NCBI GenBank assembly: GCA_022702085.1
Contig: JAKONF010000066.1
Span: 1 to 5,069, forward strand
Source: Rickettsiaceae bacterium
GTDB taxonomy: Bacteria; Pseudomonadota; Alphaproteobacteria; Rickettsiales; Rickettsiaceae
DNA length: 5,069 nt
Direction of reading: 5' to 3'
In this document: positions 1-5,069 of the stretch, piece after piece
Numbering within the stretch: position 1 is the stretch's first letter
How the letters are laid out: every line of letters starts with the position of its first letter
Program-made: the position numbers and the translations under genes
The notes under the pieces: generated by a model
The model's database searches: none
Told to the model about the DNA's origin: nothing
The model's input: only the letters and a program-made list of their open reading frames with translations

Positions 1-884
1 ACAAAATCACTGCTTACAATGTCTTATATACTTGTTTAAGCAGCATCATTCAGGCAATGGCTTCATTACTTCCTCTTATTGCTGAAGAAATTTATTTGGG
101 ATTAAATAATCAAGATGCGACAAAAAAGTCAGTGCATTTAACAGATTTTCCTACATTAGAGCAGATAGACGTTGATGAGGAATTAGTAGATAATATGGAC
201 CAAATTTTAGCTATTTGTAGTAGTGCTTTATTTATCCGTAGCGAAGAAAATATTCGCGTAAGGCAGCCAATAGCTAGTATAACCATCATCGCCAAAAATA
301 CTTCTATGCTGAAAGAATTCGAGGATTTGATTAAAGATGAAATAAACACCAAAGAAGTTCATTACCAAAATAATATCGAAGAGCAAGCTACTTTAAAACT
401 TGCTATTAACTTTCCGAAGCTTGGTAAACGCTTGCCGAGTAAGATGAAAGATATTATTCAAAAATCTAAAGCTGGAGAATGGCAGGAAAAGGATGGAAAG
501 CTTTGTGTATATGATGAAATTTTACTTGAAGATGAATATTCACTTTGCTTAGAACCAAAAAACAAGATTGGCACTAAAGTGTTGCCTGATAATAAATCAA
601 TGATCCAGTTAGATTTGGAAATTACTATAGAACTAAAAGAAGAGGGCGTTGCTAGAGATATAGTCCGCCTAGTTCAGCAAGCCAGGAAAGAGGCTAATTT
701 TGATATTGCTGATCGCATTTATTTAGCCATAAAAGCTAATGAGCAAACATTAGAGATCATCGACAAATATAAAAATTTCATTCAAGAACAAACACTAAGC
801 CAGATCAAAGATGAATTTATCAGCACCTACAGTACAGAATGTGAACTTGAGGATAAAATCGATATAAGTTTGGCTAAAATATAA
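1..884 (+). CDS. ileS: Isoleucyl-tRNA synthetase, C-terminal part (5' end outside window)
   Basis: This is the tail of the cytoplasmic class I enzyme that charges tRNA-Ile. The frame is open from base 3 (about 293 visible codons to TAA at 882-884), and the catalytic domain with its HIGH and KMSKS motifs lies upstream of the window. Visible residues 4-34 form an anticodon-binding helix pair ending in LPLIAEEIYLGL. Next comes the family signature ENIRVRQPI (about 82-90), then INFPKLGKRLPSKMKDI (about 135-151). Last is the segment EGVARDIVRLVQQARKEANF (about 214-233), followed by DIADRI and EQTLSQ, typical of the C-terminal extension (DUF5915) of long IleRS enzymes of about 1,050-1,100 residues. 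That extension marks the eukaryote-like (type 2) clade known in Rickettsia, rather than the zinc-finger-ended E. coli type. An ATG at 57 is internal, because homology continues upstream of it. The SUKH gene follows after 10 bases. Confidence 0.95.
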   Translation, partial: KITAYNVLYTCLSSIIQAMASLLPLIAEEIYLGLNNQDATKKSVHLTDFPTLEQIDVDEELVDNMDQILAICSSALFIRSEENIRVRQPIASITIIAKNTSMLKEFEDLIKDEINTKEVHYQNNIEEQATLKLAINFPKLGKRLPSKMKDIIQKSKAGEWQEKDGKLCVYDEILLEDEYSLCLEPKNKIGTKVLPDNKSMIQLDLEITIELKEEGVARDIVRLVQQARKEANFDIADRIYLAIKANEQTLEIIDKYKNFIQEQTLSQIKDEFISTYSTECELEDKIDISLAKI

Positions 885-894
885 TGAGAATAAA

Positions 895-1344
895 ATGATA
901 AACAACACTTGGGATTTATTAGAAAAATTTATTAATGAATTTCCACAAATAAAATGTCTTAATTCAGATGATGAACAAATATTGAAAGCAGAAAGAGAAA
1001 TTGGCTTAAATTTTAGTGAGTCTTATAAATATTTTTTAAAGAATTATCAATGTAGTTCTGTAGGAGAATTATACGTATACACTTTAAATAAAGCTGAAGA
1101 TTCTTCTAGTGTATTATGGTCTATTTCTGAAGGTAATAAATTTTACAAACAAACTCAAAAATGGCCAGATATTGAAGATTGGTATATTGTCTCAGATAAT
1201 AGTAGTGGTGATCCAATAGGTATCAATCCCAAAGGTGAAGTGTGGATTTCTTATCATAATTCTGGCTTTGAACAAGAAAAATTAGCTGATAGTTTTGAAG
1301 AATTTTTATATAAATTATTAACAAAAACCTTGTGGGAAGACTAA
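895..1344 (+). CDS. SMI1/KNR4 family (SUKH-domain) protein, possible orphan immunity protein
   Basis: This 149-residue soluble protein has no signal peptide and no membrane segment. The SUKH fold signature is visible from end to end. Residues 31-52 contain AEREIGLNFSESYKYFLKNY, the usual 'E..LG..lP..y..fl..y' opening. Residues 96-124 (WYIVSDNSSGDPIGINPKG, then EVWISYHNSG) match the central 'W..I..d..GD.I.id..G.v....H' core. Residues 130-142 (LADSFEEFLYKLL) match the closing 'a.sF.efl..l' helix. The length equals a stand-alone SUKH domain. Bacterial SUKH proteins are known mainly as immunity proteins that neutralise nuclease-type polymorphic or contact-dependent toxins; eukaryotic Smi1/Knr4 is a cell-wall signalling regulator. 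No toxin gene is next to it here, so immunity is inferred from the family. The ATG lies 10 bases after the ileS stop, with GAGAA at 886-890 as a close, weak ribosome site, so read-through expression from ileS is likely. Confidence 0.85.
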   Translation: MINNTWDLLEKFINEFPQIKCLNSDDEQILKAEREIGLNFSESYKYFLKNYQCSSVGELYVYTLNKAEDSSSVLWSISEGNKFYKQTQKWPDIEDWYIVSDNSSGDPIGINPKGEVWISYHNSGFEQEKLADSFEEFLYKLLTKTLWED

Positions 1345-1350
1345 ATCTCT

Positions 1351-1400
1351 ATTAAATTTTTGACAAATGAAGATTTAATAAAAATAAATCACTAATTTAT
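1351..1400. terminator. Weak AT-rich hairpins between convergent genes
   Basis: Two inverted repeats lie in the gap between the SUKH stop (1344) and the minus-strand stop (1412). Bases 1351-1361 pair with 1369-1379: ATTAAAT against ATTTAAT, extended by A-U and G-U pairs, with a 7-base loop. Bases 1384-1389 (ATAAAT) pair with 1395-1400 (ATTTAT) around a 5-base loop. Read on the minus strand, the second is followed by about four U residues, so it could be a feeble terminator for the minus-strand gene. The first has no U tract on either strand. AT-only stems arise easily by chance at this composition, so this is tentative. Confidence 0.25.
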
Positions 1401-1411
1401 CACATAAAAAT

Positions 1412-2686
1412 TTATCTAACTCTAGTTGTTTCTTTTTGTGAGCTGAGCTTCTGAATTGACAATTCCATTACTTTACTCAAGCCTAATTGTTTAGCTAGAG
1501 GCGGTGATTTCTTTATTCCTTCAATTAAGGCGGCACTAAATAAAGCAAGTTGTTTATTAAGAATTTTATCTACATTTTTATGCAATGATTCTTTGATATC
1601 CTTACTAATATTACTAGGTATAAACTCTTTAATCTTGTCTGCAGCCAAGTGACTTTTGTGAATTTCTTTTAAAATAGTTTGATCTTTGGTAATAGTTCCT
1701 AATATTATTTTAGCAGCTTCCTGTACTTTTTTTTCTAAATTTTGTTTAGCCTCTTTAACCCCTACAGGAGTTAAGCCAGAATTATCTATGATTCTATCTA
1801 TAGTAGTTTTTACATCATTCATCTGTTTTTGAGCCATATCTTTACTCAAAGGAATTTTGTCTGCTTGTTGATTGAGCTCTTCAGTTAATTGTTTGTAGCT
1901 GTCATTTTGAGGTATTTTACTAATTGCAGTTATTTCTTCTTTATTCAAATTTGCTAGCTGTAAAGTATTAAGTTTAAGGCTGGTATCAAGAGATGATTTA
2001 CTCAACACTTCCGCATTTTCTAGCATTGGAGCTAATTTTGGATCATTTTTAACTTCAGTTGTTTTTTTTCTCAGATGTTCGATGGATTTTTCTAAATTAT
2101 CACAATTAAGAAAATCCTTAGCATATTCTGTAATGCCACTTGCTTTAAAAGCTACTGCTGCTGCAGGAAATTGAACTGCTAGTGTCATAGTTATTGCAGA
2201 TCCAACTGCATTAATGATCATTGATGAAGCATTTGGATATATTGCATCAATCTTTTTTTCAAATTTTAGAACGGTTTCTAGTAAATCTGCAACTGAGTTT
2301 GCTAACAAGCCTCCAAGTAACATACTATCGCCATTTTTTAGGCCATTATTCAAATTGTTAGCAATTATGTTAAAGGAACTATTAAAGATGAAGGAAAATA
2401 TTTCAATAACAGGTTTCCTAATATCATCAAGTTTGTTATTTAATGCTGCGTCAGCTATTGCTGTGAGTTGAGGTAAAATCTTTATTAATTCTGAACTAAG
2501 CTGACCAGCAAATTGATAAGCTTGTTCGTCCAATTTTTTGATATTGAATAAAGTTTCAAGTTCCGCATCAGACAAATAGGCAAAACCCTTTTTAAGATAG
2601 CTACTTAAATTAACTTTATCAAAATTTAAATATTGTTTCTTTAATTCTTCAGAAAGTTGCATAAATGCTTGAAAATCTAATATCAT
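1412..2686 (-). CDS. Unrecognised 424-residue helical protein with central apolar segment
   Basis: I do not recognise this family. The protein is complete: ATG at 2686-2684, in-frame TAA four codons upstream, stop TAA at 1414-1412. It has no classical signal peptide; the N-terminus (MILDFQAFMQLSEELKKQYL) is an acidic/basic amphipathic helix. Residues 60-140 are helical and moderately apolar (LLGGLLANSVADLLETVL at about 123-140). Residues 155-184 form the most hydrophobic stretch (SMIINAVGSAITMTLAVQFP, then AAAVAF), a possible membrane-inserting helix or hairpin. Residues 196-380 are rich in K, E, N, D and Q and probably form long helices or coiled coil. The C-terminus is Ser/Lys/Arg-rich and ends in TTRVR. 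The length, the lack of known enzymatic motifs and the position between housekeeping genes suggest a lineage-specific accessory or host-interaction protein, but nothing visible proves a function. No clear Shine-Dalgarno precedes the start. It is divergent from tolC and convergent with the SUKH gene, so it is probably transcribed alone. Confidence 0.8.
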   Translation of the reverse strand: MILDFQAFMQLSEELKKQYLNFDKVNLSSYLKKGFAYLSDAELETLFNIKKLDEQAYQFAGQLSSELIKILPQLTAIADAALNNKLDDIRKPVIEIFSFIFNSSFNIIANNLNNGLKNGDSMLLGGLLANSVADLLETVLKFEKKIDAIYPNASSMIINAVGSAITMTLAVQFPAAAVAFKASGITEYAKDFLNCDNLEKSIEHLRKKTTEVKNDPKLAPMLENAEVLSKSSLDTSLKLNTLQLANLNKEEITAISKIPQNDSYKQLTEELNQQADKIPLSKDMAQKQMNDVKTTIDRIIDNSGLTPVGVKEAKQNLEKKVQEAAKIILGTITKDQTILKEIHKSHLAADKIKEFIPSNISKDIKESLHKNVDKILNKQLALFSAALIEGIKKSPPLAKQLGLSKVMELSIQKLSSQKETTRVR

Positions 2687-2735
2687 CTTAAGCCATTATT
2701 AATTTATTAATTAATTTTCTATCTTAAATTGAATT

Positions 2736-2751
2736 ACTATTTTTGAATAGT
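2736..2751. repeat. Short inverted repeat in the divergent intergenic region
   Basis: ACTATT (2736-2741) and AATAGT (2746-2751) are perfect reverse complements around a 4-base TTTG loop, with two further pairs beyond one mismatch. It lies about 50 bases upstream of the minus-strand start and 140 bases upstream of tolC, where a regulator could act on either gene. It could equally be a chance AT-rich dyad. Confidence 0.3.
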
Positions 2752-2823
2752 TATCTTGCTCAAAATTGATAGTTTTGCTATGCTTTAGTGCTAGCTTTAT
2801 CACAACAAATTTAAGTTTATTAT

Positions 2824-2850
2824 TTGAAACTAGTTTTAAGCTTGTATGAT
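2824..2850 (+). promoter_or_regulatory. Candidate sigma-70-type promoter for the tolC operon
   Basis: TTGAAA (2824-2829) resembles a -35 box and TATGAT (2845-2850) a -10 box, each 5/6 to consensus. The 15-base spacer is shorter than the usual 16-18. Transcription would begin near 2857, inside an A8T7 run (2851-2865), about 37 bases before the tolC ATG. A perfect 10-base palindrome, AAACTAGTTT (2827-2836), overlaps the -35 and spacer. A second, weaker pair is TTGCTC (2756-2761), 17 bases, TATGCT (2779-2784). AT-rich DNA yields many such matches, so confidence is limited. Confidence 0.35.
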
Positions 2851-2893
2851 AAAAAAAATTTTTTTAATGTTATTTTAATATTTGAGTTTAAGA

Positions 2894-4240
2894 ATGTATA
2901 AATATTTCTCAGTTTTTTGCGCATGCTTTTTGATGAATTTTTCTTCTCTAGGGCAAAATTTGGAAGAAGCACTCACTAATGCTTATTTAACCAATGAAGA
3001 TTTAAAAAATGCTAGGATAGATTTTTCAAACAATATAGAATCATTTCCTCAAGCTTTGTCATCTTTTTTGCCAACTATTAATGCCGAACATGACACAACG
3101 CTTAATGATGCCAAAAATAAAAGCAAATTTTCAAATAGTAAATCTTCTAATAAAAATGTAGCTCAAAAGTTAAATTTTGTGCAGCCTATTTTTAATGGAG
3201 GAAGTAGCGTTGCAGCATTAAAAGCAGCTCAAGAAGATTTTAGAATATCGAGAAGTCAATATTATGCTACTGAACAAAAAACTCTCTTTGACGCAATTGA
3301 TACATTTCTAACTCATATTTCTAATAAAGAAAAATATGACATCACCGAAACAAGCGTTAAGTCTAATAAAAAACAATTAGAAGCTGCTGAAGAAAAATTT
3401 AATTTAGGAGAAGGTACCAGAACTGAGATTGCTAGTGCTAAAGCTGGCTTTGCTAAAGCAGAAACTGATAGGCTAGTAGCTTACGCAAACTATCAAGCCT
3501 CAAGAGCAAAATTTATTAAAATCTTTGGCATTGAACCAGCAAATTTAGAAGTGCCAAATCTTCCCCAAGGTTTGCCTAAAAATCTTGATGAATTTCAACA
3601 AAAAACTAAAACAGCAAATCTAGATCTTGAAGCTGCTAAACATAATTTAGCCAAAACCAAAGCTAACGTTGCAGCTGAAAAAGGTAAGTTACTGCCACAA
3701 GTTGATTTTTTGGTTAGCAATTCCCGTAACTTCTATGAACCACAAACTAACAATGGTATTAATAACCGTAGTCTTAGCTCCACTGTACGGGTCATTGTGC
3801 CCATATTTGACAGAGGTGGAACTGAATTTTCTAAAATAAGGCAAGCTAAAAATAGTGCACGTAAAGGCGTGATCTCATATGATAATCAATTAAAAATTAA
3901 TAATGCTAACTGCATCTCAATTTGGGAAGCATTCATTGCCTCAAAATCAAGAATCGTCGCAGCGTCTGAAGCCGTTGAAGCTGCGCAAATAGCTTACGAT
4001 GGAACATTTCAAGAGGAAAAAGTAGGTTCGAAAACTATTTTGGATGTTTTGGACGCTGAAGATAAACTTTTCAAAGTTAAAATAGCTAAAGTCGATGCAA
4101 TCAAAGAAAATATTTCAAGTGCATATCAGATGAAAGCTATATTAGGTCAACTTACTGCTAAAAGTTTAAAACTAAAAGTAAAATTCTTTGAACCTGAAAA
4201 AGAGTTTAGAAAAACAAAATTTAAGGTAGTAGGATTTTGA
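2894..4240 (+). CDS. tolC: TolC family outer-membrane efflux/secretion channel
   Basis: This is a trimeric outer-membrane and periplasmic tunnel used by type I secretion and tripartite efflux pumps as the exit duct. The protein is 448 residues from ATG 2894, similar to the family (E. coli TolC 493). Residues 1-20 (MYKYFSVFCACFLMNFSSLG) form a Sec signal peptide with likely cleavage after SLG, before QNLEEALTNAY. The two internal structural repeats of the family are clear. The first has QPIFNGG (97-103), long helices with EKFNLGEGTRTEI (167-179) and ends near FIKIFG. The second begins near LDLEAAKHNL and has LLPQVDF, VPIFDRGG (302-309) and EEKVGSKTILDVLDAE (374-389). These repeats are the pairs of beta strands and coiled-coil helices that build the barrel and tunnel. 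A TTG at 2882 is also in frame, but the ATG gives a normal signal peptide. It is the first gene of an operon with popZ and a secreted ORF; its TGA is 2 bases from the popZ GTG. In Rickettsia, TolC has been linked to export of ankyrin-repeat proteins. Confidence 0.93.
   Translation: MYKYFSVFCACFLMNFSSLGQNLEEALTNAYLTNEDLKNARIDFSNNIESFPQALSSFLPTINAEHDTTLNDAKNKSKFSNSKSSNKNVAQKLNFVQPIFNGGSSVAALKAAQEDFRISRSQYYATEQKTLFDAIDTFLTHISNKEKYDITETSVKSNKKQLEAAEEKFNLGEGTRTEIASAKAGFAKAETDRLVAYANYQASRAKFIKIFGIEPANLEVPNLPQGLPKNLDEFQQKTKTANLDLEAAKHNLAKTKANVAAEKGKLLPQVDFLVSNSRNFYEPQTNNGINNRSLSSTVRVIVPIFDRGGTEFSKIRQAKNSARKGVISYDNQLKINNANCISIWEAFIASKSRIVAASEAVEAAQIAYDGTFQEEKVGSKTILDVLDAEDKLFKVKIAKVDAIKENISSAYQMKAILGQLTAKSLKLKVKFFEPEKEFRKTKFKVVGF
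4231..4234 (+). promoter_or_regulatory. Ribosome binding site inside the end of tolC, deciding the popZ start
   Basis: AGGA at 4231-4234, in the last codons of tolC, lies 8 bases before GTG 4243 but only 2 bases before TTG 4237. A second purine run, AAGG (4223-4226), lies 10 bases before TTG 4237. The better spacing favours GTG as the popZ start and suggests that tolC termination and popZ initiation are translationally coupled. Confidence 0.5.
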
Positions 4241-4242
4241 AA

Positions 4243-4674
4243 GTGACAACTGATAGTAAAAAACCTGGTGACATGTCCGTTGAAGATATCTTAAAATCTA
4301 TCAAAGGTATTATCAGTGGTCACAATAAAAATAATATTCCTGAAGAAGAAGTCCTTGAACTTACAAATATTATTAAAGAAGGCAGGAAGAATGATCATAG
4401 TATAAAACCTGATAATGTTCTCAAAGAAGAAAATTCCGAAGATTATTTAATTTCAGAAAAATCAGCTAATGAGACGAGTAATATTTTCAAAAATTTTGCC
4501 AATAAAGCAACAATGGCTTTGCATGCTGGAAAAAAATCCAAAAACTTGAGTATGGAAGAATTAGTCATCGAGATGATGAGACCTCAATTGAGTAAATGGC
4601 TCAATGATAACCTACCAGAACTAGTTAAAGATTTAGTTGAAAAAGAGATAAAAAGGCTAGTACCAGATGAATGA
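4243..4674 (+). CDS. popZ: PopZ / DUF2497 family polar organizing protein
   Basis: This is an alphaproteobacterial pole-organising scaffold. In Caulobacter, PopZ self-assembles at cell poles and anchors the ParB-parS chromosome region and other partners. The product is 143 residues from GTG 4243, and the three-part family layout is visible. An N-terminal binding helix SVEDILKSIKGII (about 12-24) is followed by EEEVLELTNI (about 35-44). Then comes an acidic, polar, probably disordered linker (about 45-100), shorter and less proline-rich than in Caulobacter PopZ (177 residues). Last is the C-terminal oligomerisation helices SMEELVIEMMRPQLSKWLND (about 103-122) and NLPELVKDLVEKEIKRLV (123-140). 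The start is uncertain. TTG at 4237 overlaps the tolC stop (TTGA), while GTG at 4243 has AGGA (4231-4234) 8 bases upstream and is preferred; ATG at 4273 would remove part of the N-terminal region. A tolC-DUF2497 gene order is, from memory, common in Alphaproteobacteria, which supports the call. Confidence 0.88.
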   Translation: MTTDSKKPGDMSVEDILKSIKGIISGHNKNNIPEEEVLELTNIIKEGRKNDHSIKPDNVLKEENSEDYLISEKSANETSNIFKNFANKATMALHAGKKSKNLSMEELVIEMMRPQLSKWLNDNLPELVKDLVEKEIKRLVPDE

Positions 4675-5069
4675 AACTAAAAAATTAATTCAGTTTTCTA
4701 ATAGTTTTTTATTGGTTATTATATTTTTACTTTATGCAGCTCTAGCTCATGCTGATACACTACCTCCACCATTACCAAAAGAATATACTCAAAAAAGCTC
4801 TCAAGAGAAAATACTGCCAGAAAACAATGTATCTATTTTAAAAAAAATTAAAAATTTTGTCATTAATATTTTTGTAACAAATAAAAAACCAGCAGCGAAA
4901 ATCAATCAAGAATTAAATGAGAATTTAGCTGAACTCGCGGCTCAAGATAAGAGTAAAGATATTGGCAAATTAACTTCTGATCAGTTAAAATTATCAATTA
5001 AAGATGAACATACAACAAACAATGATTTAATAAGCCAGGATACAAGTGAAATTATAACTATTCCTTCAT
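4667..5069 (+). CDS. Sec-exported protein, N-terminal part (3' end outside window); possible RARP-1-like
   Basis: An ATG at 4667 overlaps the last 8 bases of popZ and opens a frame with no stop to the window end (134 codons). The N-terminus is a textbook Sec signal peptide: MNETKK, then a hydrophobic core (FLLVIIFLLYAALA, residues 14-27) and an AHA signal peptidase I site, with cleavage predicted between A29 and D30. The mature protein begins with a proline-rich stretch (DTLPPPLPKEY) and continues as a polar, K/N/E/Q-rich region of low complexity (about 40-134). That region contains one moderately apolar piece near residue 61 (ILKKIKNFVINIFV). No domain is recognisable in the visible part. 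It is the third gene of the tolC-popZ operon. In Rickettsia typhi I recall RARP-1, a Sec-signal ankyrin-repeat protein whose export depends on TolC, encoded two genes after tolC, so position suggests an orthologue. The visible sequence contains no ankyrin repeat, so that identity is inference only; the coding call itself is strong. Confidence 0.8.
   Translation, partial: MNETKKLIQFSNSFLLVIIFLLYAALAHADTLPPPLPKEYTQKSSQEKILPENNVSILKKIKNFVINIFVTNKKPAAKINQELNENLAELAAQDKSKDIGKLTSDQLKLSIKDEHTTNNDLISQDTSEIITIPS

Noticed and set aside
110..352. 80-codon minus-strand open frame inside ileS
   Set aside because: It is antisense to well-recognised IleRS sequence and has no independent support.
2214..2471. 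85-codon plus-strand open frame inside the minus-strand unknown gene
   Set aside because: It is antisense to a longer complete ORF, and its composition looks like the mirror of that gene's codons, with no recognisable motif. The opposite choice cannot be excluded formally, but the 424-residue ORF is far less likely by chance.
895..2686. Toxin-immunity pair formed by the SUKH gene and the minus-strand unknown gene
   Set aside because: The genes are convergent rather than co-transcribed, and the unknown protein shows no nuclease or other toxin domain, so the pairing is unsupported.
2851..2865. A8T7 run as a terminator hairpin
   Set aside because: The self-complementary run has no loop and no upstream plus-strand gene to terminate. 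It more likely reflects promoter-region curvature or chance.
2882..2893. TTG at 2882 as the tolC start
   Set aside because: It adds only four residues (MSLR) before a normal ATG-initiated signal peptide. ATG 2894 is the simpler start.
4671..4688. ATG at 4671 as the start of the gene after popZ
   Set aside because: That frame ends after five codons (TAA at 4686-4688). The ATG at 4667 opens the long signal-peptide frame instead.
1..5069. tRNA, rRNA, CRISPR array, insertion sequence or riboswitch
   Set aside because: Reading both strands showed no cloverleaf with a TTC-type T loop, no regularly spaced repeats, no transposase and no long inverted ends.

Overview
The window reads as AT-rich chromosomal DNA of an obligate intracellular alphaproteobacterium, most likely a member of Rickettsiales and probably Rickettsiaceae or a close relative. 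Four observations support this: strong A/T bias with A/T-ending codons throughout; an isoleucyl-tRNA synthetase tail of the long, eukaryote-like type known from Rickettsia; a PopZ/DUF2497 protein, a family restricted to Alphaproteobacteria; and the order tolC, popZ, secreted protein, which resembles the tolC neighbourhood I recall from Rickettsia. No single gene fixes the genus.

Layout. Bases 1-884 hold the 3' end of ileS (+), cut by the window start. Ten bases later comes a small SMI1/KNR4 (SUKH) protein at 895-1344 (+), probably on the same transcript. A short AT-rich convergent gap (1345-1411) holds weak hairpins. A 424-residue helical protein that I do not recognise lies on the minus strand (1412-2686). 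A divergent intergenic region (2687-2893) holds a candidate promoter and short palindromes. It leads into a tightly packed plus-strand operon: tolC (2894-4240), popZ (about 4243-4674) and a signal-peptide-bearing ORF that starts inside the popZ stop region (4667) and stays open to the end of the window.

How the genes fit together. ileS is translation housekeeping. The tolC operon joins the outer-membrane exit channel, a polar/chromosome-anchoring scaffold and a Sec-exported protein. By position the last could be the Rickettsia RARP-1 type of protein, whose export has been linked to TolC, but the diagnostic ankyrin repeats would lie beyond the window. The two genes between ileS and tolC look accessory: an orphan immunity-type SUKH protein with no visible toxin partner, and an unrecognised protein with a central apolar segment and a basic C-terminal tail that may act at membranes or in the host.

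No tRNA, rRNA, CRISPR array, insertion sequence or long repeat was found. The least explained items are the minus-strand protein, the orphan SUKH gene and the truncated secreted ORF.
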